NCBI RefSeq assembly: GCF_014646135.1 | Contig: NZ_BMMW01000002.1 | Coordinates: forward strand, 806,001 to 870,000 | Length of the DNA: 64,000 nucleotides | Origin: Nocardia camponoti | GTDB lineage: Bacteria; Actinomycetota; Actinomycetes; Mycobacteriales; Mycobacteriaceae | Direction of reading: 5' to 3' | Part shown: positions 16,783 through 25,942 of the stretch, piece after piece | Layout: each line of letters opens with the position of its first letter | Numbering within the stretch: position 1 is the first letter of the stretch | The notes under the pieces: generated by a model | Told to the model about the DNA's origin: nothing | The model's input: the letters and a program-made list of their open reading frames with translations, nothing else | Databases searched by the model: none | Translations under genes and position numbers: made by a program

Positions 16783-18321
16783 CTAGTGCTTGGGCAATAG
16801 TGCGCGGACCGTGTCGATGGTGTCGGCGTCGACCGGCTGTTTGTCTGGGCGATACCGAACCACTCGCGCGAACCGCAACGCGACGCCGCCCGGATAGCGC
16901 GTGCTCGTCTGCACGCCGTCAAGTGCGATCTCGACAACGAACCCTGGCCGTAGGTACAAGGTGTGGTCGTCGCGGTGGGATTCGTGTTGGGGAAACTGCT
17001 CGGTCTGCCAGCGCAGCAGTTCGTCGGTCATGCCTTTGAACGTCTTGCCGACCATCACCGGTTCACCGGTTTCGGGGTCGCGTGCGGCCAGATGCAGGTT
17101 CGACAGCATGCCAGTGCGACGGCCATAGCCCCATTCCGCACCGGTGACCATCAGGTCGAGCGTGTGGGCTGGCTTGATCTTCTGCCACGACTTGCCGCGT
17201 CGACCGGCAGCGTAAGGCGCGTCAAGCGACTTGATCATGACGCCTTCGTTGCCCTGATCCATCGCGTCGGCGTACGCGGCCTCGGCTTGGGTGCTATCCG
17301 GCGCGATTAGGGCGGGGATCGCGAGGTGGCCTGCGACGCGTTCCAGCGCGGGCCTGCGTGTTCTCAGCGGCTCGTCGATCAGGTCAATGCCGTCGAGATG
17401 CAGGATGTCGAAGAAATACGGGTGCAGGCGCCGGTCCTGTGCGTCTTCTGCGGTCGCGAAGCGGCTCATTGTTTCTTGGAACGGGCGCGGTTTTCCCGCA
17501 TCGGTGAGTGCGAGAGTTTCGCCGTCGAGGACCACGGTTTCGCAGTTGAGATTTCTGACCAGGTCGACCAGCTCGGGAACGTTGGCGGTGATGTCACGCA
17601 AGGTGCGGGTGAAGACCCAGACGTCGTGGCCTTCCTTATGCACTTGAATGCGCGCGCCGTCGAGCTTGTGTTCGACCGAAACTTCCGGGCCCAGTTCGGC
17701 CAGCGCCTCGTCGAGCGAGCCGCCCGGCGACGCGAGCATCGGGGCAACTGGGCGACCCACCTGTAGTCGGAAATCGGTGAGCGCTTGCTCGCCCCCGGTG
17801 AACGCGGCCGTCGCGGTGAGCGGCAACTGGCCCGACAGCATGTGCGCGCGACGGACGACGTCGACGTTGATGCCGGTGGCTTGTGCGACGGCTTCGACGA
17901 CGATCGCGCTGAGCGCGCCTTGGCGAAGTTCGCCGGTGAGGAGGGCGCGCAGGAAGTGTTGTTCGGTTTCGGTCGCGGCCTTGAAGAGTTCGGCGAGCAG
18001 TTCGGCCCGCCGGTTGGCTGAACCCTTTCCCGAGAGGGCGGCCAATTCGGTGAACGTGGCGTCGACGTCTTCGATCGTCAGAGTTGGCTCGTTCGCTGAT
18101 TGGTCGGTGAGGCCGGCGAGCGTGCGCCATCCCGTTCCTATGCGGCCCTGGGTTAGTTCGCCGGAAAGCCACGCGACAATTACGCCGACGTCGCTGGCCG
18201 TATCGGGAGTGCTGGGCCTGGCGGCGACAGCAAGCAACTCGGCGATGGCGGCCACCTTCGCCTTGCGTGAGCGAGTGGCGCGCACCTTCGCCGACGTATC
18301 GACAACCTCGTTGAAGCGCAC
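16783..18321 (-). CDS. ATP-dependent DNA ligase
   Basis: Non-essential ATP-dependent ligase of the actinobacterial LigB type, 512 residues from GTG 18321. The adenylated lysine is Lys219 in EHKLDGARIQVH; later motifs include VVLDGETLAL, EGVMIKSLDAPY and GKSWQKIKP. An N-terminal DNA-binding helical domain precedes the catalytic core. The open frame reaches 18444 but the extra residues overlap the divergent ramB-like gene and are not family-like. Role: nick sealing in repair, complementing NAD-dependent LigA elsewhere. Confidence 0.92.
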   Translation of the reverse strand: MRFNEVVDTSAKVRATRSRKAKVAAIAELLAVAARPSTPDTASDVGVIVAWLSGELTQGRIGTGWRTLAGLTDQSANEPTLTIEDVDATFTELAALSGKGSANRRAELLAELFKAATETEQHFLRALLTGELRQGALSAIVVEAVAQATGINVDVVRRAHMLSGQLPLTATAAFTGGEQALTDFRLQVGRPVAPMLASPGGSLDEALAELGPEVSVEHKLDGARIQVHKEGHDVWVFTRTLRDITANVPELVDLVRNLNCETVVLDGETLALTDAGKPRPFQETMSRFATAEDAQDRRLHPYFFDILHLDGIDLIDEPLRTRRPALERVAGHLAIPALIAPDSTQAEAAYADAMDQGNEGVMIKSLDAPYAAGRRGKSWQKIKPAHTLDLMVTGAEWGYGRRTGMLSNLHLAARDPETGEPVMVGKTFKGMTDELLRWQTEQFPQHESHRDDHTLYLRPGFVVEIALDGVQTSTRYPGGVALRFARVVRYRPDKQPVDADTIDTVRALLPKH

Positions 18322-18396
18322 CTGAAAAATGTAGCGCGGGGGTCTGACAATTTTTCGTTGCGAAGGCGAGGTGTGGCAACCTTGCGAAACCACCCA

Positions 18397-18402
18397 TAAA
18401 CT
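18397..18402 (+). promoter_or_regulatory. Putative -10 (TAAACT) of a leaderless ramB-like transcript
   Basis: TAAACT lies about six bases before ATG 18409 with no ribosome-binding site between. It is one of several such starts in the window. Confidence 0.3.
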
Positions 18403-18408
18403 GGACAT

Positions 18409-19815
18409 ATGGCCAAAACCTACGTCGGGGCGCGACTGCGCCAACTACGGTCCGAACGTGGGCTGAGCCAGGTTGGCCTCGCAGGTCAGCTGGGGATCTC
18501 GTCGAGTTATCTGAATCAGATCGAACACGACGTGCGACCGCTCACCGTGCCCGTGTTGAAGCGGATCAACGAGGTCTTCGGCGTCGATCCGGCCTTCTTC
18601 ACCACTAACGACGACACGCGACTGATCGCCGAACTGTCCGAGGTCGTGATGGACGCCGAGCTCGGCATCAAGGCCGACACCACCGAAATCGCCGACATGG
18701 TTTCGGCGCATCCGTCGATGGCACGCGCGCTGGTTGCCCTGCACAACCGCTACCGCAACACCAGCGCGCAGCTCGCGGCGGCGACCGAAGATCGCTTCGC
18801 TGACGGTTCGGGCAGCGCCGCGATCAGCAAGCCGCATGAGGAAGTGCGCGACTACTTCTATCAGCGCCAGAACTACATTCACGAACTGGATACGGCCGCA
18901 GAGGAACTCACCGCGCGTATCCGGTTCCACGGTGGCGACGTGAGCACCGAGGCGCAGCGACTGCTTCGCGGTCACGGGGTGCGCATCGCCGAACGCATCG
19001 ACCTTGGCGAAGGCATTCTGCACCGATACGACCCGGAGACGAAGCTGCTGGAAATCTCGCCGCACCTGTCGGGTGGGCAGCGCACGTTCAAACTCGCCGC
19101 AGAGTTGGCGTACTTCGAATGTGGTGGGTTGCTTGAGAAGCTCGTTGAGGAAGGCAATTTCGCTTCCGAAGCCACGCGCAAGCTCGCGATGCTCGGTCTC
19201 GCGAACTACTTCGCCGCCGCAATGGTGTTGCCGTACACCATGTTTCACGAGGTCGCCGAAGACTTCCGCTACGACATCGAACGACTGTCGGCGTTCTTCT
19301 CGCAGAGTTACGAGACCATCTGCCACCGCTTGTCGACGTTGCAGCGCCCGTCTTTACGCGGCGTCCCGTTCTCGTTCGTGCGCGTCGACCGGGCGGGCAA
19401 CATGTCAAAACGCCAGTCCGCCACCGGTTTTCACTTCTCCGCGAGCGGCGGAACGTGCCCGCTGTGGAACGTGTACGAGACGTTTGCGTACCCGGGCAAG
19501 ATTATGACCCAGATCGCCCAGATGCCCGATGGCCGCAAGTACCTGTGGGTGGCACGCACGGTGGAACGCCGCGCGACCCGCTACGGCCAGCCAAGCAAGA
19601 CGTTCGCGATCGGCCTAGGTTGCGAACTGCGCCACGCGAACCGAGTTGTGTACGCCGACGGCATCGACTTGGGCGAAGCAACAGCGACCCCGATCGGCGC
19701 GGGTTGCCGGGTGTGCGTGCGCGCGAACTGCCCCCAACGCGCCTTCCCCCCGCTGGGCAAGCTCCTCGACATCAGCGAACACCGAAGCTCAGTTTCGCCG
19801 TATTTAGTGAAGTAG
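18409..19815 (+). CDS. RamB-like XRE regulator (short-chain fatty acyl regulator family)
   Basis: 468-residue regulator with an N-terminal XRE helix-turn-helix (residues about 7-62: LRQLRSERGLSQVGLAGQLG, then SSYLNQIEHDVRPLT). An ImmA/IrrE-related peptidase-like region follows, then a C-terminal DUF2083-type domain with conserved cysteines (GTCPLWNVYETF and GCRVCVRANCPQRAF). RamB of Corynebacterium and Rv0465c of Mycobacterium control acetate and glyoxylate genes. The C-terminal Cys cluster may sense acyl-CoA or redox; that is inference. Confidence 0.88.
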   Translation: MAKTYVGARLRQLRSERGLSQVGLAGQLGISSSYLNQIEHDVRPLTVPVLKRINEVFGVDPAFFTTNDDTRLIAELSEVVMDAELGIKADTTEIADMVSAHPSMARALVALHNRYRNTSAQLAAATEDRFADGSGSAAISKPHEEVRDYFYQRQNYIHELDTAAEELTARIRFHGGDVSTEAQRLLRGHGVRIAERIDLGEGILHRYDPETKLLEISPHLSGGQRTFKLAAELAYFECGGLLEKLVEEGNFASEATRKLAMLGLANYFAAAMVLPYTMFHEVAEDFRYDIERLSAFFSQSYETICHRLSTLQRPSLRGVPFSFVRVDRAGNMSKRQSATGFHFSASGGTCPLWNVYETFAYPGKIMTQIAQMPDGRKYLWVARTVERRATRYGQPSKTFAIGLGCELRHANRVVYADGIDLGEATATPIGAGCRVCVRANCPQRAFPPLGKLLDISEHRSSVSPYLVK

Positions 19816-19859
19816 GGCAAGCCTGACCCCCGATGGCCACTAGCCCAGGGTTATATCTT

Positions 19860-19872
19860 CCAATATAATTGG
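19860..19872 (+). promoter_or_regulatory. Promoter/operator: TATAAT inside palindrome CCAATATAATTGG
   Basis: The perfect 13-base palindrome holds a consensus -10 TATAAT (19864-19869) and ends three bases before ATG 19876. Transcription would begin about at the ATG, giving a leaderless mRNA. Binding of the HTH-fused antitoxin to the palindrome would directly block the promoter. No -35 consensus is seen. Confidence 0.5.
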
Positions 19873-19875
19873 GGC

Positions 19876-20319
19876 ATGGAAACCGTCCGCGATCTGCGGT
19901 TAGCCGCCGACCTTACCCAAATCGAATTGGCACGGCGCTCCGGCATCGCTCAGCCCAACATCGCCGCATACGAGACCGGGAAGCGACAACCGTCACCAAC
20001 GACAATGTCGCGCATACGCGCAGCTGCCAAACCCCGCCCGTCGGGCGTGCTCGCGAAACATCGGGATGCGATCCTCGCGCTTGCCCGGCGACACAAAGCT
20101 GACCGGGTTCGGGTCTTCGGGTCGATCGCGCGGGGCGAGGACGTCTCGGGCAGCGATATCGATCTGTTGGTCCGCTTCGTCTCCGGTGCCGATCTGGTGG
20201 ACATGGCCGAGCTGATGCTCGACATCGAGGAGCTGACCGGCATTCACGTCGACCTGGTCTCCGAAGGCGGCCTTCCCGCAGGACCGCACCCCATCAGGGA
20301 TGAGGCGAGGCCACTGTGA
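19876..20319 (+). CDS. HTH-MNT nucleotidyltransferase fusion, antitoxin
   Basis: 147-residue fusion of an XRE helix-turn-helix (residues 1-45: LRLAADLTQIELARRSG, then QPNIAAYETGKRQP) and a minimal nucleotidyltransferase (residues about 58-147). The catalytic motif GSIARGEDVSGSDIDLLVRF has the GS and D-x-D residues. MntA antitoxins inactivate HepT by AMP transfer. The added DNA-binding domain lets one protein serve as repressor and modifier. It overlaps the HEPN gene by four bases. Confidence 0.84.
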   Translation: METVRDLRLAADLTQIELARRSGIAQPNIAAYETGKRQPSPTTMSRIRAAAKPRPSGVLAKHRDAILALARRHKADRVRVFGSIARGEDVSGSDIDLLVRFVSGADLVDMAELMLDIEELTGIHVDLVSEGGLPAGPHPIRDEARPL

Positions 20320-20681
20320 GCGCGCCCGATGGACAAGAGCGCACGATCAAAAGTCTTCGCGACTTCCTCTCTTTCTGCGACATGGCCGCTGAAGTCGCAC
20401 AAGGGGGCAAAGCCGCCTACGACGCCAACCGCATCACCCGGCTCGCGGCAGAAGCGGTCCTGCACCGTCTTGGCGAGTCGGTGGCTCGATTACCGCAGGA
20501 CCTCATCGCGGCCAACCCACAGGTGTCGTGGCGTGGCATCAAGGCCACACGAAATCTCATTGCGCACGACTACAACCAGATCGACTACGAGATCGTGTGG
20601 GAGCTGCTGACCATACGTGTGCCGAACGAGGCCGCTCACGTCCATGCGATCTTGGAAGCGCTGACCGCGCAAGGACAGTAG
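20316..20681 (+). CDS. HepT-like HEPN ribonuclease toxin (DUF86)
   Basis: 121-residue HEPN protein starting at GTG in a GTGA overlap with the antitoxin. The RNase motif R-x4-H is RNLIAHDY, followed by Tyr as in HepT, where the tyrosine is the AMPylated residue. Arginine and histidine are intact, so it should be active. MNT/HEPN pairs act as type VII toxin-antitoxin systems and often in phage defence. Confidence 0.85.
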   Translation: MSAPDGQERTIKSLRDFLSFCDMAAEVAQGGKAAYDANRITRLAAEAVLHRLGESVARLPQDLIAANPQVSWRGIKATRNLIAHDYNQIDYEIVWELLTIRVPNEAAHVHAILEALTAQGQ

Positions 20682-20922
20682 GGGCGATACACGTCGAGTA
20701 GAGCACCATCGCTCTCGCCGACCGACACGAGGTGTAGTACGCAGAGGCAGGGCTACGCGCTGAGCGACCCATCGCCAACTCGGGCGCGACCTCTACTGGG
20801 CCGACTGCGACGAAATCGCCTTGCTCGAACGCATCAGGAAAGCAATGTCGTACTTGTCGGTGGTTGTTGCTATGTTTTCATACGTGACGCGCACCTGCGT
20901 CCGTTGACTAACGGGGTACACC
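20682..20922. other. Intergenic region after the MNT/HEPN pair
   Basis: 241 bases with no convincing gene. A short stretch around 20790-20850 reads like coding sequence (DLYWADCDEIALLERI) but has no start and may be a decayed fragment. TATGTT near 20872 could be the -10 for the secreted protein at 20923. Confidence 0.25.
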
Positions 20923-21531
20923 ATGATGAAGGCATTCTCTGCCGTCGCTCTGCTCACTATCGCCGCGATCGGCGTGTCCGGGGGGACTAGTTACGCCGCG
21001 CCTGTTCAGCAGTTCCAGAACGTGGATCATGCTGTCGCATACCAGGTTTCGAGTGACGGCGCGCAGATCACCGCCACGCTCACCGACGGCACCTTCCGCC
21101 GCAACGGCGATGCGATCGTCGTCGCCGACCGCGCGGGCGCCGAAATCGCTTCGCTCCCAACCACTGTCACGATCGACGAGGGCGATGTCGCGCTCGGCGC
21201 GGAAATCAGCTCCGACGGAACGAAACTCACCGCCAGCCCGATCGGCTACTGGCGCACCACCTCCCCACGGGAGCGCAGCACCGAAATCGGCACGCAGATC
21301 GGTGGCGCGATCGGCGGGCTCGTCGGCGTTGTCGTTGGGCTCGCGCTCGGCATCGCGACGGGCGGCTTCCTCGTGCCGCTTACCCTGCCTGTCGGCCTGC
21401 TCGTTGGTGTCATCGGCGGCGCGATCATCGGCGGACTCGCCGGTGCCGCGATCCCCAACTCCGACAAGCCCGATCGCCGCGAATACGTCGCGACCTGCTA
21501 CGGCAGCGGCAAGTACCGCTTCTGCTACTGA
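20923..21531 (+). CDS. Secreted protein with glycine-zipper membrane segment
   Basis: 202-residue exported protein: signal peptide with cleavage near SYAAP (residues 22-26), a beta-rich domain of about 70 residues, then a long glycine-rich hydrophobic region with GxxxG repeats (about 118-182), and a C-terminus with Cys pairs (ATCYGSGKYRFCY). This resembles a family of hypothetical proteins common in Nocardia and Rhodococcus. Function unknown; the glycine zipper suggests membrane oligomerisation. It ends in a clear terminator. Confidence 0.75.
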   Translation: MMKAFSAVALLTIAAIGVSGGTSYAAPVQQFQNVDHAVAYQVSSDGAQITATLTDGTFRRNGDAIVVADRAGAEIASLPTTVTIDEGDVALGAEISSDGTKLTASPIGYWRTTSPRERSTEIGTQIGGAIGGLVGVVVGLALGIATGGFLVPLTLPVGLLVGVIGGAIIGGLAGAAIPNSDKPDRREYVATCYGSGKYRFCY

Positions 21532-21542
21532 GTAAGAAACAA

Positions 21543-21568
21543 GGCGGTGCGGTCGAATCCGCACCGCC
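21543..21568 (+). terminator. Terminator after the secreted protein gene
   Basis: Perfect 10-base stem GGCGGTGCGG / CCGCACCGCC with TCGAAT loop, followed by GTGTTTT. It lies 12 bases after the stop at 21531. Confidence 0.88.
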
Positions 21569-21842
21569 GTGTTTTCCCCTCCAAGGTTTGCCAACAGTTA
21601 GCTGACATATTTCACGTCGGCGTTCCGCCACCTCCGTCAGCAATTGTTCACACCGACGCAACAGACGAAACGGACGCGTTATCGGGCGATATTCCGGTGC
21701 AACATGTTCCGTTTACTGTTCGCAATCACGAGCACAGCCGCTGTATACAACCCGGTGTACATCGAAGTTCCCAGGTTCGGCCCAGCGGTGTTCGTGGTGG
21801 CGCGTGTGCGCTGCTGTTTCACCTGATGAGGAGAACCGCCCC
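21569..21842. other. Region upstream of urtA
   Basis: 274 bases without a gene, expected to carry the urt promoter. TATACA near 21745 is a possible -10 within a weak repeat (GTATACA...TGTAC). I found no clear GlnR or AmtR box by eye. ATG 21843 of urtA has GAGGAGAACC in front. Confidence 0.3.
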
Positions 21843-23093
21843 ATGTCTCAATCCCGTTTGGTCCGGGCACTTGCCGTGCCCGCCGCGGTTGCTGTCGCAG
21901 GTCTGCTGCTCACCGGTTGTGGTGCGCGTGACGACGCGTCCACCGGCTCGACCGCAGCATCGTGCGTCGACACCAGCAAGAACACGATCAAAGTTGGCTC
22001 GCTACACTCGCTTTCGGGCACGATGGCCATTTCCGAAGTGACCGTTGCCAACTCGACCAAGCTGGCGATCGACCAGATCAACGCGGCGGGCGGCGTGCTC
22101 GGCAAGAAGATCGAGGTCGTCCTCGAAGACGGCGCGTCCGACCCCAAGACCTTCGCCGAAAAGGCCGAGAAGCTCATCAGCTCCGACTGTGTCGCAGCGG
22201 TTTTCGGCGGTTGGACCTCATCTAGCCGCAAGGCGATGAAGCCGAAGTTCGAGTCGCTCAATAACCTCCTCTACTACCCCGTGCAGTACGAGGGCCTCGA
22301 AGATTCCAAGAACATCTTCTACACCGGCGCCACCACGAACCAGCAGATCATCCCCGCGCTCGACTACCTGAAGCAGAAGGGCATCAAGTCCCTCTACCTC
22401 GTCGGCTCGGACTACGTGTTCCCGCAGACCGCCAACCGCGAGATCAAGGCGTACGCGGCGGCCAACGGCATCGAGATCAAGGGCGAGGACTACACCCCGC
22501 TCGGCTCGACCGACTTCTCCACCATCGTCAACAAGGTCCGCACCGCCAAGGCGGGCGCGGTGTTCAACACCCTCAACGGCGACTCCAACGTCGCGTTCTT
22601 CCGCGAGTACACCAACGCTGGCCTGAAGGCCGCTGAGATGCCGGTCGTTTCGGTCTCGATCGCTGAGGAAGAGGTCGCCGGTATCGGCGCGCAGAACATC
22701 GCGGGCCAGCTCACCGCGTGGAACTACTACCAGACCGTCGATTCGCCCGCGAACAAGAAGTTCGTCGCCGACTACAAGGCCGCCTTCGGCGCCGACAAGC
22801 CCACCTCCGACCCGATGGAAGCCGCCTACGCGTCGGTGTTCCTGTGGAAGAACACGGTTGAGAAGGCCAAGTCGTTCGCCGTTGCTGACGTCCAGGCCGC
22901 TGCCGACGGCGTGAGCTTCGACGCGCCCGAGGGTACCGTCACCATCGACGGTTCGAACCACCACATCACCAAGACCGCCCGCATCGGCGAAATCCGCCCC
23001 GACGGTCTGATCTACACGGTTTGGGATTCCGGCAAGGCCATCACCCCGGACCCGTACCTGAAGTCCTACGACTGGGCCAAGGGCCTGAAGTAA
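21843..23093 (+). CDS. urtA: Urea ABC transporter substrate-binding lipoprotein
   Basis: Binds urea outside the membrane for the UrtABCDE importer. The 416-residue protein has a lipoprotein leader ending LLLTGCG, then a type I periplasmic-binding fold with UrtA-typical segments: [42 protein letters not shown] and [14 protein letters not shown] 21843 is chosen for the leader and ribosome-binding site. The rest of the importer follows after a hairpin. In this organism the urea could be imported as nitrogen source; urease is not in the window. Confidence 0.93.
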   Translation: MSQSRLVRALAVPAAVAVAGLLLTGCGARDDASTGSTAASCVDTSKNTIKVGSLHSLSGTMAISEVTVANSTKLAIDQINAAGGVLGKKIEVVLEDGASDPKTFAEKAEKLISSDCVAAVFGGWTSSSRKAMKPKFESLNNLLYYPVQYEGLEDSKNIFYTGATTNQQIIPALDYLKQKGIKSLYLVGSDYVFPQTANREIKAYAAANGIEIKGEDYTPLGSTDFSTIVNKVRTAKAGAVFNTLNGDSNVAFFREYTNAGLKAAEMPVVSVSIAEEEVAGIGAQNIAGQLTAWNYYQTVDSPANKKFVADYKAAFGADKPTSDPMEAAYASVFLWKNTVEKAKSFAVADVQAAADGVSFDAPEGTVTIDGSNHHITKTARIGEIRPDGLIYTVWDSGKAITPDPYLKSYDWAKGLK

Positions 23094-23104
23094 CCCTGCC
23101 CGTC

Positions 23105-23136
23105 TGAGTGGGGCAGGCGCGAGTCTGCCCCACTCA
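23105..23136 (+). terminator. Perfect 12-bp hairpin between urtA and urtB
   Basis: Arms TGAGTGGGGCAG (23105-23116) and CTGCCCCACTCA (23125-23136) pair without mismatch around an 8-base loop. No U-tract follows (AAACCCCC), so it is more likely an attenuator or a 3'-end stabiliser that leaves urtA more abundant than urtBCDE. Confidence 0.7.
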
Positions 23137-23163
23137 AACCCCCATTTCCAAGGAGTCCACCTT

Positions 23164-24048
23164 ATGGACGTACTGATCGGCCAACTCTTCACCGGGTTGA
23201 GTCTCGGATCGATTTTGTTGCTCGCCGCGCTCGGCCTCTCGTTGACCTTCGGCCAGATGGGCGTGATCAACATGGCCCACGGCGAATTCATCATGGCTGG
23301 TTGCTACACCACTTACGTTGTGCAGCAAGTGTTTTCCTCGGCAGGTGTTTCGCTCGTCGTCTCGCTCCTGCTCGGTTTCCTCGTTGGCGGCGCACTTGGT
23401 GCGGCCTTGGAAATGGGTCTCATCCGCTGGATGTATGACCGCCCACTCGACACGCTGCTCGTCACGTTCGGTGTTGGGCTTGTTTTGCAGCAGGCAGCGC
23501 GCGACATCTTCGGCGCTCCCGCGAAGAATGTGCTTGTCCCCGAATGGCTTTCGGGTGGCATCACGATCATGGGCGCGGTTGTCCCCAAGACGCGCATCTT
23601 CATTCTTGTGCTTGCGATTGTCGCGGTCACCACGCTCGCCGCGGTCCTCAAGACCACCCCGATGGGTCGACGCATTCGCGCGGTCGTGCAGAACCGCGGC
23701 CTCGCCGAAACCTCAGGTATTTCAAGCCGTTTCACCGATATCAGCACGTTCTTCATCGGTTCGGGCCTCGCTGGCGTCGCCGGTGTCGCGCTCACGCTGA
23801 TCGGTTCGACCAGCCCAACTATCGGGCAGAGCTACCTCATCGACGCGTTCCTCGTCGTCGTGATCGGCGGCCTCGGCCAGGTCAAGGGCACCGTGATCGC
23901 CGCGTTCGCCCTCGGCATCTTGAACTCGTTCATCGAATACTCGACCACCGCGTCGATCGCGAAGGTGATCGTTTTCGTGCTGATCGTCATCTTCCTGCAG
24001 GTCCGCCCGCAGGGCCTCTTCACTGTGCGGACAAGGAGTCTCGTGTGA
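23164..24048 (+). CDS. urtB: Urea ABC transporter permease UrtB
   Basis: LivH-like permease of 294 residues with about eight membrane helices. Typical segments: LAALGLSLTFGQMGVINMAHGE near the N-terminus and VVVIGGLGQVKGTVIAAFAL near the end. AAGGAG precedes the ATG at 23164. It overlaps urtC by four bases (GTGA). Confidence 0.93.
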   Translation: MDVLIGQLFTGLSLGSILLLAALGLSLTFGQMGVINMAHGEFIMAGCYTTYVVQQVFSSAGVSLVVSLLLGFLVGGALGAALEMGLIRWMYDRPLDTLLVTFGVGLVLQQAARDIFGAPAKNVLVPEWLSGGITIMGAVVPKTRIFILVLAIVAVTTLAAVLKTTPMGRRIRAVVQNRGLAETSGISSRFTDISTFFIGSGLAGVAGVALTLIGSTSPTIGQSYLIDAFLVVVIGGLGQVKGTVIAAFALGILNSFIEYSTTASIAKVIVFVLIVIFLQVRPQGLFTVRTRSLV

Positions 24049-25172
24049 ACGCGTTAGTTGATCGCCTCCGCGCCTACCCGTCGGTCAAACCCCTTTTCGG
24101 TTTCGCCGTCGCCGCAGTGATCCTGTTTGGCGTCGCCCCCGCTGTCCTCAGCGACTTCCGACTCAACCTGCTCGCCAAGTTCCTCTGCTTCGCAATTGTC
24201 GCGGCGGGCATCGGATTAGCTTGGGGCCGTGGCGGAATGCTCACGCTCGGCCAGGGCGTTTTCTTCGGCATCGGCGCCTACATCATGGCGATGCACATGC
24301 AGCTCGCCGACGCCGCTCGCCTCGGCAACGACGTTCCCGAGTTCATGGAAATCTCCGGCATTTCCACTTTGCCGACGTTCTGGCAGCCCTTCGCATCGGC
24401 CCCGGTCGCGCTGCTCGGCATCCTCGTTTTGCCCGCGCTGATCGCCGCGATCCTCGGCTTCGGCGTCTTCAAGCGACGTGTCCGTGGCGCGTACTTCGCC
24501 ATCCTGAGCCAGGCGCTCGCGGCCGCGTTGGCGATCCTGCTCACCGGCCAACAGGCCATCGGCGGCTTCACCGGTCTCTCGGACTTCCGCGCGTTCTTCG
24601 GCTTCAAGCTGTCGGACCCGGCCAACCGCAAGATGCTGTTCTTCATCGCCGCCGCAACGTTGTTGCTTGTCATCGCGCTGATCCGTCAGCTCAACCGCAG
24701 CCGCTACGGCGAACTGCTCGTCGCCGTTCGCGACGCTGAAGAGCGCGTGCGCTTCCTCGGCTACGACCCGGCCAACATCAAGATCTTCGCCTACGTCACC
24801 GCCGCGTTCCTCGCTGGCATCGCGGGCGCGCTGTTCACCCCGATCGTCGGCATCATCTCCCCCGCTGACATCGGCATCGTCCCGTCGATCGCCTTCCTGA
24901 TCGGCGTCGCGATCGGTGGCCGGACCACGCTGCTCGGCCCGGTGCTCGGCGCGATCGGCGTCGCGTGGGCCCAAACCAGCCTGTCCGAAGAGTTCCCGTC
25001 GGGCTGGACCTACCTGCAGGGCGTGCTGTTCATCGTTGTCGTCGGGTTCATTCCCGCTGGTCTCGCTGGCCTGTGGCCGCTGGTGAAGGGCTGGATCGAC
25101 AGTCGCAAACCGGTACCGGCAGTTGCCGCCCCGACGCCTGTTGTCACTGAAGAGAAGGTGGAAGCGCGATGA
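24045..25172 (+). CDS. urtC: Urea ABC transporter permease UrtC
   Basis: LivM-like permease of 375 residues. The start is GTG 24045, overlapping the urtB stop, with AAGGAG seven bases upstream. The much longer frame open to 23544 runs through urtB and is false. Family segments: GLAWGRGGMLTLGQGVFFGI and VGIISPADIGIVPSIAFLIG. It overlaps urtD by four bases. Confidence 0.92.
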   Translation: MNALVDRLRAYPSVKPLFGFAVAAVILFGVAPAVLSDFRLNLLAKFLCFAIVAAGIGLAWGRGGMLTLGQGVFFGIGAYIMAMHMQLADAARLGNDVPEFMEISGISTLPTFWQPFASAPVALLGILVLPALIAAILGFGVFKRRVRGAYFAILSQALAAALAILLTGQQAIGGFTGLSDFRAFFGFKLSDPANRKMLFFIAAATLLLVIALIRQLNRSRYGELLVAVRDAEERVRFLGYDPANIKIFAYVTAAFLAGIAGALFTPIVGIISPADIGIVPSIAFLIGVAIGGRTTLLGPVLGAIGVAWAQTSLSEEFPSGWTYLQGVLFIVVVGFIPAGLAGLWPLVKGWIDSRKPVPAVAAPTPVVTEEKVEAR

Positions 25173-25942
25173 CGATGGATAAGGATTACCTCGAAATCCG
25201 TGGCCTCTCCGTCAGTTTCGATGGCTTCAAGGCTGTCACCGACGTCGACCTCACGGTCCTGCAAGGCGACCTCCGCTTCCTGATCGGCCCGAACGGCGCT
25301 GGCAAAACCACGCTCATCGACGCCATCACCGGCCTCGTCACCGGCACCGGTTCCGCGCAGAAGTCGGGCGTCGAACTGCTTGGCAAGAAGGTGCATCAGA
25401 TTGCCCGCCTCGGCGTCGGCCGCACCTTCCAGACCGCGAGTGTGTTCGAAGAGCTCAGCGTGCTGCAAAACCTCGACATCGCCGCTGGCGCTGGCCGATC
25501 CGCGCTGAGTTTGCTCCGTCGCCGCAAGTCGGTGCTGCCAAGCATCGAAGAGGCACTTGAGACAACCGGGCTCACCGCATTGCGCGACAAGCCCGCTGGT
25601 GTCTTGGCCCACGGCCAGAAGCAGTGGCTCGAAATCGGCATGCTGCTCGTGCAGAACGCGTCGGTGCTGCTGCTCGACGAGCCCGTCGCTGGCATGAGCG
25701 CCGAAGAGCGCGAAGAAACCGGAAAGTTGTTGCAGCGCATCGGAACTGATCGCGTTGTTGTCGTTGTCGAACACGACATGGACTTCATGCGCAGCTTCGC
25801 CAATTCCGTGACCGTGCTCGCTGGCGGCAAGGTGCTCAGCGAAGGCAGCGTTGAAGCGGTGCAGGCCGACCCGAAGGTGCAAGAGGTTTACCTCGGCACC
25901 GCGTCGCTTGCCACTGAGGATAAGGAGTCGACCGATGCTTGA
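25169..25942 (+). CDS. urtD: Urea ABC transporter ATP-binding protein UrtD
   Basis: LivG-like ATPase, 257 residues, with Walker A GPNGAGKTT, ARLGVGRTFQTASVFEELSV (family Q-loop region) and Walker B VLLLDEPVAGM. The canonical LSGGQ signature reads LAHGQKQWLE, which is the UrtD-type variant. It is coupled to urtC and overlaps urtE by eight bases. Confidence 0.92.
   Translation: MTMDKDYLEIRGLSVSFDGFKAVTDVDLTVLQGDLRFLIGPNGAGKTTLIDAITGLVTGTGSAQKSGVELLGKKVHQIARLGVGRTFQTASVFEELSVLQNLDIAAGAGRSALSLLRRRKSVLPSIEEALETTGLTALRDKPAGVLAHGQKQWLEIGMLLVQNASVLLLDEPVAGMSAEEREETGKLLQRIGTDRVVVVVEHDMDFMRSFANSVTVLAGGKVLSEGSVEAVQADPKVQEVYLGTASLATEDKESTDA

Noticed and set aside
20780..20860. Coding-like stretch (DLYWADCDEIALLERI) after the HEPN gene
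   Set aside because: No start, no ribosome-binding site and too short to identify; may be a decayed remnant.
21569..21842. GlnR or AmtR box upstream of urtA
   Set aside because: No pair of GTTAC/GAAAC-type half-sites at the right spacing could be found by eye.
23544..24044. Extended N-terminus for urtC
   Set aside because: It would overlap urtB by 500 bases; residues are Arg/His-rich and not membrane-like, and GTG 24045 has AAGGAG.
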